Source: SIG480 sp045649265
Lineage (GTDB): Bacteria; Bacillota; Clostridia; Oscillospirales; JAAYXM01
NCBI GenBank assembly: GCA_045649265.1
Contig: JAZRPO010000050.1
Location: 1 to 43,350 of the forward strand
Reading direction: 5' to 3'
Length of the DNA stretch: 43,350 bases
Part shown: piece by piece, positions 7,711 to 15,966 of the stretch
Layout: each line of letters begins with the position of its first letter
Position numbering within the stretch: the stretch's first letter is position 1
The notes under the pieces: model-generated
Told to the model about the DNA's origin: nothing
Databases searched by the model: none
What the model saw: the letters and a program-made list of their open reading frames with translations, nothing else
Made by a program: the position numbers and the translations under genes

Positions 7711-8658
7711 CTATTCTTTGCAACAAATGTCTGTCTTTTTTTGATTTGCAGCTTTTGCGCTGTTGTCAGGAGAGGTACTTTCTCCAATTCCTGTTATCTC
7801 AGAAAATGTTACATTTGCTTTTGCCATATCAACAACATCCGTTGGAATAATAATTTTTGATGCGCGGCCGTCTGACATCGCAACTAATGCTTCATACTTT
7901 TTAAGTTCAAGCACAGCCATGTCAACTCCCGCAGCTTTAAGCGCAGCGAGGCCATCTGCCTCTGCTTTTTTTGAAAGGAAAATTGCCTTGGCTTCACCTT
8001 CTGCACGAGCGATTCTTGCATCTCTTTCGCCCTCTGCCGCAAGCACCATCGCCTGCTTATCTCCTTCTGCACGGGTTATTGCAGCTGCCTTGTGGCCCTC
8101 CGCCTGAAGCATAGTTTCACGGCGGTCGCGCTCTGCCTTCATCTGCTTTTCCATCGCGTTCTGGATTTCTGCCGGAGGAATTATGTTTTTAAGCTCAACT
8201 CTGTGAACTTTTATTCCCCATTTATCGGTTGCCTCGTCAAGAATGCTTGTCATTGTTCCGTTAATTTTATCGCGCGATGTGAGCGTCCCATCAAGCTCCA
8301 TTTCGCCGACTATGTTTCGCAGCGTTGTTGCTGCAAGGTTACTAAGTGCGGATATCGGGTTAACTGCACCGTAAGCATAAAGCTTCGAATCATATATAGC
8401 ATAGTAAATAACAGTGTCAATCTGCATGGTTACATTATCTTTAGTGATAACCGGTTGGGGAGGCGAATCGAGCACCTGCTCTTTCGTGGTAACCTTTTTT
8501 GCAATTCTTTCAAGAAGCGGAATTCTGAAATGGATTCCCGCGGTCCAAGTCCTTTTGTATTTTCCGAGAAACTCAATGACATACTCATGAGCCTGCGGAA
8601 CAATCTTGATGTTTGGAAAAACAATCAATGCTACAATAATAAAGAAAATCAACAACAT
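7711..8658 (-). CDS. SPFH/stomatin-like membrane protein (QmcA type)
   Basis: A 315-residue SPFH (stomatin/prohibitin/flotillin) protein that should form large oligomers on the membrane, associated with membrane microdomains or protease control in known relatives. It has an N-terminal membrane segment (1-18), the SPFH domain (about 20-190, including the FRIPLLERI and LRNIVGEMELDGTLTSRDKIN blocks), and a long alanine/glutamate-rich coiled coil (about 175-255) with repeated AEG(E/D)-R/K units. RBS AGGGGGA precedes ATG 8658. An NfeD-like partner, common beside such genes, is missing. A PAP2 phosphatase is downstream on the same strand. Confidence 0.92.
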   Translation of the reverse strand: MLLIFFIIVALIVFPNIKIVPQAHEYVIEFLGKYKRTWTAGIHFRIPLLERIAKKVTTKEQVLDSPPQPVITKDNVTMQIDTVIYYAIYDSKLYAYGAVNPISALSNLAATTLRNIVGEMELDGTLTSRDKINGTMTSILDEATDKWGIKVHRVELKNIIPPAEIQNAMEKQMKAERDRRETMLQAEGHKAAAITRAEGDKQAMVLAAEGERDARIARAEGEAKAIFLSKKAEADGLAALKAAGVDMAVLELKKYEALVAMSDGRASKIIIPTDVVDMAKANVTFSEITGIGESTSPDNSAKAANQKKTDICCKE

Positions 8659-8694
8659 ATTTATATCCCCCTATCCATAATGGTTTACAATTTC

Positions 8695-8723
8695 ATTTTA
8701 TCATATTCATATATTTTTCACAA
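8695..8723 (-). promoter_or_regulatory. Probable promoter of the SPFH gene
   Basis: On the minus strand TTGTGA (8723-8718), a 17-nt spacer and TAAAAT (8700-8695), about 37 nt before the start codon. The hexamers are moderate matches. Confidence 0.5.
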
Positions 8724-8768
8724 GAGCTTTTTGTTTCAATTTTTTGCAAAAAGGACTGTTTGCTTTAG

Positions 8769-8800
8769 TTTTACTTCAAGTGTCACCCATCATTGACTAT
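8769..8800 (-). repeat. Right copy of the 31-bp inverted repeat
   Basis: Read on the minus strand it gives ATAGTCAATGATGGG then TGACACTTGAAGTAAAA, matching 6604-6634 except for one inserted G. It lies upstream of the SPFH gene, in the divergent gap before the MATE gene. Confidence 0.9.
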
Positions 8801-8836
8801 TGAAGTAATATTTTCGGCGCATTTTAATAAAATCTA

Positions 8837-8865
8837 TTGAAAATCAAATAAAACTATGATATAAG
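8837..8865 (+). promoter_or_regulatory. Probable promoter of the MATE gene
   Basis: TTGAAA (8837-8842), 17 nt, TATAAG (8860-8865), about 45 nt before the GTG start at 8911. Confidence 0.55.
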
Positions 8866-8910
8866 TATGTCTGGAAAACGATTATCCAGAAAAACGGGAG
8901 TTGAATTTTA

Positions 8911-10281
8911 GTGTTAAAGCAGAGGAATACCAGTCTTACAACCGGAAATTTATTTTCAAGCATGATCGCATATACGATTCCGATTATTCTGACAGGAATT
9001 TTGCAGCTTCTGTTTAATGCGGCAGACCTTATCGTTGTCGGCAGGTTCTGTGGCAGTCTTTCGGTTGGCGCAGTAGGTGCAACCGGCTCACTGACAAACC
9101 TTCTCGTTAACTTATTCATGGGTCTCTCGGTCGGTACCGGTGTTGTTGTTGCCCAGTCTGTAGGAGCGAAGGATGATGAGGGCAGACATAGAGCGGTGCA
9201 TACGGCAATGGTGTTGGCTCCCGCTATTGGCTTGATTCTGACCATCATCGGTGTCGTTTTTTGTGAGCCGCTTTTAAGGCTGATGAATACTCCGGAAAAC
9301 ATATTGCCGCTTTCTGCAAAGTATATGAAAATATATTTTTCTGGAATTACCTTTACTTTGGTTTATAACTTTGCAGCTTCAATTCTTCGTGCAGTTGGTG
9401 ACACGAAAAGCCCGCTCATTTTCCTCGTGATAGCAGGTGTTATAAACGTTGTATTGAATGTTTTGTTTGTCACGGTATTCCATATGAACGTAGCAGGCGT
9501 GGCTCTTGCCACTATGATTTCTCAGGCAATATCTGCAATCCTCGTAGTTATTGCGTTGGTGAGAAGAGATGATTCAACGAGGCTTTTTTTCAGCAAAATG
9601 CGTATCTACAAAGAACAGCTTCTCAGGATACTCAAAATCGGTATTCCGGCAGGAATTCAGGCCTCGCTTTTTTCTATCTCCAACGTTATCATTCAGGCTT
9701 CTGTAAACTCCTTTGGCGATGCTTTTGTATCCGGCTCTGCTGCTGCAAGTAATATCGAAAACTTCGTCTATATCGTAATGAATTCGTTCTATCAGACGAC
9801 ATTGAATTTTACAGGGCAGAATTTCGGCGCAAAAAAGATGAAGCGAGTAAAAGAAGTTTTCAAAATGTGCCTGGTTTCCGTTATGATTGTCGGTCTTGCC
9901 CTCGGTATTATGGTTTTTGTATTCGGCAGACAGCTTCTTGGAATTTACATAACCGACTCCGCTGCGGCAATAGAAGCAGGCATGCAAAAGCTTGCATTGG
10001 TAGGGCTTCCTTACTTCCTTTGCGGAATGATGGAGGTTACGACAGGTGCGCTTCGAGGAATAGGCTCGTCTTTTGTGCCTATGATTATTTCGATCCTGGG
10101 TATTTGCGGAATCCGTATCGTATGGGTAACAACTGTTTTTCAGCTTCCGCAGTTTCATACGCCTGAATGGCTTTTTGCATCATATATTATTTCATGGATA
10201 TTTACTCTGGTGTGTCAGGCGATTGCCTTCTTTATACTGTTTAATAAGAAAAAAGAGAATATTGAAAATGCCGCAAGCTGA
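8911..10281 (+). CDS. MATE family efflux transporter
   Basis: A 456-residue polytopic membrane protein of the multidrug and toxic compound extrusion family, which exports cationic compounds or drugs by Na+ or H+ exchange. About twelve membrane helices are visible, and the first half contains the typical LLFNAADLIVVGRF block with GATGSL and a later GD.KSPLI segment. The second half repeats the fold, with a QASVNSFGDAF region. The start is GTG at 8911 with CGGGAG 10 nt upstream. The last codons lie inside a terminator hairpin, so the stop codon is part of the stem-loop. Substrate cannot be told. Confidence 0.93.
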   Translation: MLKQRNTSLTTGNLFSSMIAYTIPIILTGILQLLFNAADLIVVGRFCGSLSVGAVGATGSLTNLLVNLFMGLSVGTGVVVAQSVGAKDDEGRHRAVHTAMVLAPAIGLILTIIGVVFCEPLLRLMNTPENILPLSAKYMKIYFSGITFTLVYNFAASILRAVGDTKSPLIFLVIAGVINVVLNVLFVTVFHMNVAGVALATMISQAISAILVVIALVRRDDSTRLFFSKMRIYKEQLLRILKIGIPAGIQASLFSISNVIIQASVNSFGDAFVSGSAAASNIENFVYIVMNSFYQTTLNFTGQNFGAKKMKRVKEVFKMCLVSVMIVGLALGIMVFVFGRQLLGIYITDSAAAIEAGMQKLALVGLPYFLCGMMEVTTGALRGIGSSFVPMIISILGICGIRIVWVTTVFQLPQFHTPEWLFASYIISWIFTLVCQAIAFFILFNKKKENIENAAS

Positions 10282-10299
10282 TTGTGCGGCATTTTTTCT
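10265..10299 (+). terminator. Terminator overlapping the MATE stop codon
   Basis: AATGCCGCA and TGCGGCATT form the stem, followed by TTTTCTT. The TGA at 10279-10281 lies in the loop. Confidence 0.85.
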
Positions 10300-10312
10300 T
10301 AAAAGAAGAGAG

Positions 10313-11203
10313 ATGATTATATTGTCAGAATGTACTATGTGCCCACGTAATTGCAAAGTGAACAGAGAGCTTGGAGATTCTGGCTACTGCAAAATGGAGC
10401 ATACAATCAGAATCGGGCGTGCCGCGCTCCATTTTTGGGAGGAACCCTCAATTTCGGGCGATAGAGGCTCGGGCGCGGTGTTCTTTTCAGGTTGTAACCT
10501 CAGGTGCGTTTTTTGTCAGAACAGAAAAATCAGCAGTGAAAATATTGGGAAGAACGTAAGCGTTGAAGAGCTTGCCGGAATTTTTCTCGATTTGCAAAAT
10601 CAGGGGGCTCACAATATAAACCTTGTCACACCGACTCATTTTTCAAAGTATATAGCAAAAGCTATTCAGATTGCAAAGGAAAACGGCTTGACACTTCCGG
10701 TTATATATAACTGCGGGGGATATGAGAGCGTAAGCACGCTAAGGGAGCTTCGTGGGCTCATAGATATCTATATGCCGGATTTTAAGTATTTCGATAATGT
10801 ATACGCAAAAAGCTATTCAAGAGCACCGAATTACTTTGAAATCGCTTCCGAAGCTCTTTTGGAAATGTTTTCGCAGGTAGGCAAGAACACGTTTTCAGAG
10901 GACGGGATAATGTCAAAGGGCGTCATTGTCCGACATATGCTGCTTCCCGGTCTTTTGCAGGATTCAAAAAAGGTTATAGACTATCTTTATTCAAACTATT
11001 GTGATGATATTTATATAAGCATAATGAGCCAATATACACCGATGCCGTGGGTATCTGACGTTCCGGAGCTTAATAGGAAGGTTTCGGAAGAGGATTACGA
11101 AAGCCTCGTTGAGTATGCAATTTCTCTCGGCATTGAGAATGCTTATATCCAGGAGGGGGGCGCGGCTGATGAGAGCTTCGTTCCTGAGTTTGTGATAAAT
11201 TAA
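10313..11203 (+). CDS. Radical SAM protein, PflA/YgiQ-like activating-enzyme family
   Basis: A 296-residue radical S-adenosylmethionine enzyme. The cluster motif is C61-N-L-R-C65-V-F-C68 (CxxxCxxC), in the order usual for pyruvate-formate-lyase activase-like proteins. Four further cysteines precede it (C7, C10, C14, C26) and could bind a second iron-sulfur cluster. The later INLVTPTHF and IYNCGGYES blocks match a conserved group often annotated as 4Fe-4S-binding radical SAM proteins of unknown substrate. ATG 10313 follows AAGAAGAGAG. TTG 10322 is a possible alternative. It stands alone between two terminators, so there is no partner glycyl-radical enzyme to name its target. Confidence 0.88.
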   Translation: MIILSECTMCPRNCKVNRELGDSGYCKMEHTIRIGRAALHFWEEPSISGDRGSGAVFFSGCNLRCVFCQNRKISSENIGKNVSVEELAGIFLDLQNQGAHNINLVTPTHFSKYIAKAIQIAKENGLTLPVIYNCGGYESVSTLRELRGLIDIYMPDFKYFDNVYAKSYSRAPNYFEIASEALLEMFSQVGKNTFSEDGIMSKGVIVRHMLLPGLLQDSKKVIDYLYSNYCDDIYISIMSQYTPMPWVSDVPELNRKVSEEDYESLVEYAISLGIENAYIQEGGAADESFVPEFVIN

Positions 11204-11238
11204 AACGAGCTGATTTAATCAATCAGCTCGTTTTCGTT
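11203..11238. terminator. Bidirectional terminator between the radical SAM gene and htrA
   Basis: AAAACGAGCTGATT and AATCAGCTCGTTTT form a perfect stem around a 4-nt loop, between convergent genes. Confidence 0.92.
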
Positions 11239-11245
11239 ATTGAGT

Positions 11246-12634
11246 TCAGCTTGCTTCGCCATAGGACGAAAGCGTCGCTTCATCCATTAGGATTATTTTT
11301 ATGTCCTCTTCTTCACCATTGCGGAATACTGTGAGGGTTACCTCATCGCCAGCTTTAAAGTTATCTCGGATTTTTTTAATCTCAGCAGCAGAGGAAAGAG
11401 TTGTTCCGTTCATTTTGGTGATAACATCACCTCGGCGGATTCCTTTTTTAAATGCATCTGAGTTAGGATGGACATATTCAATATAAAGCCCCTCGGGAAG
11501 TCCGTAGAAAGCGGCATCGCGCTGGCTTATGCTCTGTCCGTTAATCCCGATTGAAGGTCTGCCCTTGATGTAGCCGTTTGATATAAGCTCATCAATTATC
11601 GGCTTTGCCGTATTTATCGGGATTGCAAATCCAAGGCCTTCGTAGTATGAAACGCCGATCTTAACCGTATTAATGCCGATTACCTGACCGAATTCATTTA
11701 CGAGCGGGCCACCGGAGTTTCCGGGGTTAATTGAGGCATCCGTCTGAATGAGAGTCATTGAGCGGTCTTCAATAACGATGTCGCGGTTAATTGCAGAGAT
11801 AATTCCGGATGTAACAGTGTTTTGGAGCTGGAGCCCTGCGGGATTTCCGATTGCTATTGCAGGGTCGCCCTGTTCGAGTTTGTCAGAGTCACCAAATTCC
11901 GCGACGGGAAGATCTGTTGCATTTACTTTTATAACGGCGAGATCTGTTCTGGTGTCTGAGCCGATAAGTCGGGCGGGATATGTCGTTCCGTTATCAAGAA
12001 CAACATTTATTGTAGTCATTCCCTCAATAACATGGTTGTTCGTAATGATATAACCGTCTGACGACATAATAATTCCCGAGCCTACTGAAGAAGCCGAAAA
12101 GCTCTGGCTGCTCTGACATGTAACACCGACAACGGATTCTCTGACTTTCTTTGAAATCTGTTTTACGGTAAGGGCATCATCTGTTGTCTTTGCGCCTTCA
12201 GATACAGGTGACTCGTTTTGAATGAGATGCTCTTCTATTTTATTTTCTGAATCAGAATCTCCCGTTATTTCTTCAACTATCTCGTTTCTGATTGAAGACG
12301 GGAATTCGGGCGAAAGCTTCAGGAAAGCTACTATTAATGTAGTAGAAATTATTAAATAAAGCGCGCCTGTAACACAGATGAGAACAATGACCCATGTAGG
12401 AGTTCTGCGGGGCTTATACTGCGTGTTTATCGGGTTCCTATATGTGCTTCTTGAAGAATTCTCCTGTCTTCCCGGGTCTTGATAGCTTCCGTATGAATTA
12501 GTTTCAGGCTGCACACTTTCCCGGAATGCGTCCTGAAGTTCGCTCTCGTTGTTTTCGGGAACTTCTGTTTCCTGCGGGGCAGATTCGGAGTTTATCTGCT
12601 CATTTTCATTTTCGTTATAGAAATCATTATTCAT
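11246..12634 (-). CDS. htrA: HtrA/DegP-type membrane-anchored serine protease
   Basis: A trypsin-like quality-control protease that degrades misfolded envelope proteins outside the membrane. The 462 residues comprise an acidic, Asn/Glu-rich cytoplasmic N-terminus (1-75), one membrane anchor (about 80-105), the protease domain with triad His201 (TNNHVIEG), Asp231 (RTDLAVIKV) and Ser307 (GNSGGP), and one PDZ domain (about 360-450). GGAGG precedes ATG 12634. It lies 96 nt downstream of the histidine kinase on the same strand, echoing known arrangements in which a two-component system sits beside and controls HtrA. Control by the adjacent regulator is inference. Confidence 0.95.
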   Translation of the reverse strand: MNNDFYNENENEQINSESAPQETEVPENNESELQDAFRESVQPETNSYGSYQDPGRQENSSRSTYRNPINTQYKPRRTPTWVIVLICVTGALYLIISTTLIVAFLKLSPEFPSSIRNEIVEEITGDSDSENKIEEHLIQNESPVSEGAKTTDDALTVKQISKKVRESVVGVTCQSSQSFSASSVGSGIIMSSDGYIITNNHVIEGMTTINVVLDNGTTYPARLIGSDTRTDLAVIKVNATDLPVAEFGDSDKLEQGDPAIAIGNPAGLQLQNTVTSGIISAINRDIVIEDRSMTLIQTDASINPGNSGGPLVNEFGQVIGINTVKIGVSYYEGLGFAIPINTAKPIIDELISNGYIKGRPSIGINGQSISQRDAAFYGLPEGLYIEYVHPNSDAFKKGIRRGDVITKMNGTTLSSAAEIKKIRDNFKAGDEVTLTVFRNGEEEDIKIILMDEATLSSYGEAS

Positions 12635-12730
12635 TTCTTTGTCCTCCTTATGTTATAGACATAGTTTAACAGATAAAAAAGTACATACTATGGCGTTTTT
12701 GTAAAGAATTTATTAAATTAACTGCCAGGT

Positions 12731-14137
12731 TTAAGTGGGTAAAGTAAAGGAAAACTCGGTAAAACCATCGTGGCTTTCTGCCCATATCTTTCCCTTGTGC
12801 TGGTTTATAATGGTTTTTGCGATGTAAAGCCCAAGGCCTAAACCCTCTTTATCCTTTGAACGTGAGCGGTCTGCTTTATGGAAACGGTCAAAAATGTATA
12901 AAAGCTCATTTTGAGGAATTTCCGTACCATAGTTTCTTACCGAAAATTTTACATATCCTCCGCGCTCGGTTACGTTAAGGGGAATATGCGAGGAATTATT
13001 CGAAAATTTTATTGCGTTGTCAATAAGATTATAAACCACCTGATAAATCGCATCTTCGTTTGCACAAACGGAAACCGAGTGTGTGGGAAACTCCAAATCA
13101 AGCTGAATCGACTTATCCTCAAGCCGGTGCTCAAAGCTTTCAGAGACTCGCTTTGTGAGAAGGCAAAAATCAAAAGTGGTGCTTTGCTCAGTGATGTTGC
13201 GGCTTTGGAGAACGGTTATGTCAAGCATGCGGCTTACAAGCCGCGAAAGCCTGTGGACTTCATCGGAAACAATTTGCAGATAGTGCGTTGTCTTTTCTTC
13301 CGGTATTGTCCCGTCGAGGATTCCGTCAACAAAGCCCGTGACAGATGTCATGGGTGAGCGAAGCTCGTGCGATATATTTGCAATGAAGCTACGTCTGAGG
13401 TCCTCGGATTTTTGAAGAGAATCTGCCATGTTATTAAATGCCTGAGTCATCTCGCCTATTTCGTCAGAGGATTGAATCGGAACTCGCGCCGAAAAATCTC
13501 CCAAGGCAAATCTGGCAGAAACCGAGGAAATTTGCTTTAAGGGTCTGGTCATCTTCTTAACAATAAAATACGAAACAATTGCCGCAAATATGAATACGAT
13601 AAGTGCAAGAAAGCAAAAAAGATTTCTGACGTATGTCACAAGAGTTTTTACGCTTTCGATTGAGGTCGTAACATAAACATATGCAATGGGAGATTCAAGA
13701 GAATCCCGCGCGGTAATTCCAACAGTATAGTTTTGGCCCTTGTAGAGCCCATTCAAAGTGCCGATTTCGATGAATTTTTCATTTTTTTCCGTATCTGAAA
13801 GGATTTTAGGTGAAACGGCAGCACTCATATAAGAACTTCCGAAAGTATCCGAAGTAAGAAAAATCTGTCCGTTTGTGTCGCAAACAATGACATGAATAGA
13901 ATCATTGTGTGACATTGAGGAAAGTATCTTTTTCAGCATCTGCTCATGCGAAAGGGAATGATTATAGAAAAGCTCCTCAGTCATCGCAGAAATTCTCTCT
14001 GCGGCACGTTCAAGGTAGGCGTGCTTTTCAGATATTGAGTAGTTGTACATCTGAACGGAGAGCCCCACTCCGATTACGAAAAGACACGCAACAAGTGGCA
14101 GGGCAATCATAAGATAGTACTTATAAAGCAGCTTCAC
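12731..14137 (-). CDS. Sensor histidine kinase
   Basis: A 468-residue membrane sensor kinase, partner of the response regulator just upstream. The order is: membrane helix 1 (about 8-30), an extracytoplasmic sensor domain (31-170), membrane helix 2 (172-193), HAMP (194-245), HisKA with phospho-acceptor His257 in NISHELRSPM, and a HATPase domain with the N box (NLIDNAIKFS) and GLGLGL glycine box. The start is GTG 14137, 10 nt after the regulator's stop, with GAGGGA upstream. Longer in-frame starts would overlap the regulator gene and read its antisense frame. The signal is unknown; downstream htrA suggests envelope stress. Confidence 0.93.
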   Translation of the reverse strand: MKLLYKYYLMIALPLVACLFVIGVGLSVQMYNYSISEKHAYLERAAERISAMTEELFYNHSLSHEQMLKKILSSMSHNDSIHVIVCDTNGQIFLTSDTFGSSYMSAAVSPKILSDTEKNEKFIEIGTLNGLYKGQNYTVGITARDSLESPIAYVYVTTSIESVKTLVTYVRNLFCFLALIVFIFAAIVSYFIVKKMTRPLKQISSVSARFALGDFSARVPIQSSDEIGEMTQAFNNMADSLQKSEDLRRSFIANISHELRSPMTSVTGFVDGILDGTIPEEKTTHYLQIVSDEVHRLSRLVSRMLDITVLQSRNITEQSTTFDFCLLTKRVSESFEHRLEDKSIQLDLEFPTHSVSVCANEDAIYQVVYNLIDNAIKFSNNSSHIPLNVTERGGYVKFSVRNYGTEIPQNELLYIFDRFHKADRSRSKDKEGLGLGLYIAKTIINQHKGKIWAESHDGFTEFSFTLPT

Positions 14138-14147
14138 AAAACTTCCC

Positions 14148-14846
14148 TCACTCGTTTGAAAAAATTTCAAATTTATATCCGACACCCCAAACGGTGGAAA
14201 GGGTCCACTTATCGCTAGCACCGTTGATTTTCTCTCGCAAGCGCTTGACATGGACATCGACAGTTCTTGAATCGCCAAGGTATTCAAAACCCCAGACGTC
14301 ATCAAGAAGCTGGTTGCGGGTAAAAACTCTGTTCGGATGAGAAGCAAGGTAGTTTAAGAGTTCAAGCTCCTTCGGCGGCATTTCAACCTTTTTGCCGCAT
14401 ATAATAACTTCGTAAGCTGACATATTGATAACGAGGTTATGAAAGGTTTTCACATCCTTGGGAGATGCATCGCTTACTTCGCCGTTATAACGACGGAGAA
14501 CGGCATGGATTCTTGCAATAACCTCTTTCATGTCAAATGGTTTGGAAATGTAGTCATCAGCACCAAGCTCAAGCCCGGTAATTTTGTCAACGGTTTCATC
14601 CTTTGCCGTGAGCATAATAATCGGGGTTTTGTCCGTTTCCCTGATTTTGCGACAAACCTCCCAGCCGTCCATTTCCGGAAGCATTATGTCAAGCAAGATA
14701 AGATCGGGATTAAGGCTGGAAAATGCATCGAAGCCTGTTTTCCCGTCATAGGCAATTGTGACTGAAAAATTGTCTTTTTCAAGATAAAGCCGGATAAGCT
14801 CCGCAATATTCGGGTCATCTTCTATTATGAGGATGTGGGCAGACAT
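14148..14846 (-). CDS. OmpR/PhoB-family response regulator
   Basis: A 232-residue DNA-binding response regulator. The receiver domain (1-120) has the acidic pocket E9/D10/D11, phospho-acceptor Asp53 (LILLDIMLP), a conserved Thr in MLTAKDE and Lys in SKPFD. The winged-helix effector domain (about 130-230) ends with RTVDVHVKRLREKI and WGVGYKF, characteristic of OmpR/PhoB proteins. GGAGGG precedes ATG 14846, and TATAAT on the minus strand at 14878-14873 is a likely -10. It is first in a regulator-kinase-htrA series. Confidence 0.95.
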   Translation of the reverse strand: MSAHILIIEDDPNIAELIRLYLEKDNFSVTIAYDGKTGFDAFSSLNPDLILLDIMLPEMDGWEVCRKIRETDKTPIIMLTAKDETVDKITGLELGADDYISKPFDMKEVIARIHAVLRRYNGEVSDASPKDVKTFHNLVINMSAYEVIICGKKVEMPPKELELLNYLASHPNRVFTRNQLLDDVWGFEYLGDSRTVDVHVKRLREKINGASDKWTLSTVWGVGYKFEIFSNE

Positions 14847-14937
14847 ACAAATCCCTCCTTTGAATTAATTATATTATACACCAAATTGATATGAAATGGT
14901 TAATAAATTGTAAAAGATAGCAATATATATTATTTTG

Positions 14938-14966
14938 TTGACTTGGAAAATAAAAAATAGTATAAT
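14938..14966 (+). promoter_or_regulatory. Promoter of the FMN riboswitch/ribU transcript
   Basis: TTGACT (14938-14943), exactly 17 nt, TATAAT (14961-14966); transcription should start about 15 nt before the riboswitch. Confidence 0.88.
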
Positions 14967-14988
14967 GATGTACAGATAAACTTAATAT

Positions 14989-15122
14989 GTTTCTTCGGGG
15001 CGGGGTGAAACTCCCCACCGGCGGTAAAACAGATTTTTCTGATGAGCCCGCGAGCTGCTTTTTGCGGCTGAGTTCGGTAAGATTCCGACGCCGACGGTAC
15101 AGTCCGGATGTGAGAAGAAAAC
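14989..15122 (+). ncRNA. FMN riboswitch (RFN element)
   Basis: It carries the conserved RFN blocks in order: TTCTTCGGGGCGGGGTG, CTCCCCACCGGCGGT, GATGAGCCCGCGAGC, TCCGACGCCGACGGT, AGTCCGGATG, then GAGAAGAAA closing P1 with the 5' end. FMN binding is expected to favour the terminator at 15149-15182 and shut off the riboflavin transporter gene. Confidence 0.97.
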
Positions 15123-15146
15123 AAAAATGTGTTTTAGTGTAATTTT

Positions 15147-15190
15147 ATTGCCCCGATTTGCTTTTGCGAGTCGGGGCATTTGAAATTTTT
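15147..15190 (+). terminator. Riboswitch-controlled terminator
   Basis: TGCCCCGA at 15149 pairs with TCGGGGCA at 15171-15178, followed by a T-rich stretch (TTTGAAATTTTTT). Placed between the aptamer and the ribU start, it is the likely expression platform. Confidence 0.82.
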
Positions 15191-15203
15191 TGGAGGTATA
15201 AAA

Positions 15204-15803
15204 ATGAAAAAGACAGAATGGGTTGTAAAAGTTGCTATGCTTTCGGCGCTTGCAGTGATTCTCATGTTATTTGAGTTCCCGCTGCCGTTTATTGCTCCGA
15301 GTTTTTATCAGCTTGATTTCAGTGAGGTTCCGGTTCTCCTGGGGGCGTTTGCATTGGGTCCGTTTGCAGGGGTTGTGATTGAGTTTTTGAAGATTCTCCT
15401 GAACATTTTTATAAACGGAACAAAAACTGCCTATGTCGGTGAATTTGCAAACTTCCTTATCGGCATTTCTTTTGTTGTTCCGGCGGGGATGATATATAAA
15501 CGCAGGAAAACAAAGAAAACGGCTCTGCTCGGAATGATAGCAGGCGGTGTTGTAATGGTTGCACTCGGCGCTGCTGTGAATGCATATATCCTTCTTCCGG
15601 TATACGGAAAAGCTTTCCAGATGCCGACGGAAGCTTTTGTTGATATGGGCTCGAAAATTCACCCTGCAATAGACAGCGTTGAAAAGCTCGTGCTTTTGTG
15701 TGTGGTTCCGTTTAATGCGCTTAAAATAGTTTTTGTGTCATTGATAACGAATTTTATTTACAAGCCGCTAAGCCCGATTCTCAAAGCTAAAATAAAAAAA
15801 TAA
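15204..15803 (+). CDS. ribU: Riboflavin ECF transporter S component (RibU)
   Basis: The substrate-binding membrane subunit of an energy-coupling factor importer for riboflavin. It is 199 residues with about six helices, and starts KKTEWVVKVAMLSALAVILM, with the typical YQLDFSEVPVLLGAFALGP block and the following FLKILLN segment. ATG 15204 is chosen for the TGGAGGT site; an earlier in-frame ATG at 15180 lacks one. The FMN riboswitch directly upstream supports riboflavin as substrate. The shared ATPase and EcfT subunits are not in this window. Confidence 0.95.
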   Translation: MKKTEWVVKVAMLSALAVILMLFEFPLPFIAPSFYQLDFSEVPVLLGAFALGPFAGVVIEFLKILLNIFINGTKTAYVGEFANFLIGISFVVPAGMIYKRRKTKKTALLGMIAGGVVMVALGAAVNAYILLPVYGKAFQMPTEAFVDMGSKIHPAIDSVEKLVLLCVVPFNALKIVFVSLITNFIYKPLSPILKAKIKK

Positions 15804-15810
15804 TATATTC

Positions 15811-15844
15811 AGGGAGGTTTCTGAATAAGAAGCCTCCCGTTTTG
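15811..15844 (+). terminator. Terminator after ribU
   Basis: GGGAGGTTTCT and AGAAGCCTCCC form the stem, followed by GTTTTG. It is 8 nt after the ribU stop. Confidence 0.85.
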
Positions 15845-15891
15845 TATAATAAATAAAAAATAAAGGTTAAAAATATATATCTTGTGCAAAG

Positions 15892-15921
15892 TTGACAGAT
15901 ATAAACAAGATATGGTAAAAT
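15892..15921 (+). promoter_or_regulatory. Promoter of parE-parC
   Basis: Perfect TTGACA (15892-15897), 18 nt, TAAAAT (15916-15921), about 45 nt before the TTG start. Confidence 0.75.
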
Positions 15922-15966
15922 GATTTATATTTTCGGTTTCTATTTTTTGCCACGGGGGTTTTTACA

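Noticed and set aside
8092..8796. A 234-codon open frame on the plus strand opposite the SPFH gene
   Set aside because: It is fully antisense to a clear SPFH gene and has no RBS or family features.
6604..8800. Composite transposon or insertion sequence
   Set aside because: Inverted repeats exist but there is no transposase, no matching target duplication was seen, and both genes are ordinary chromosomal types.
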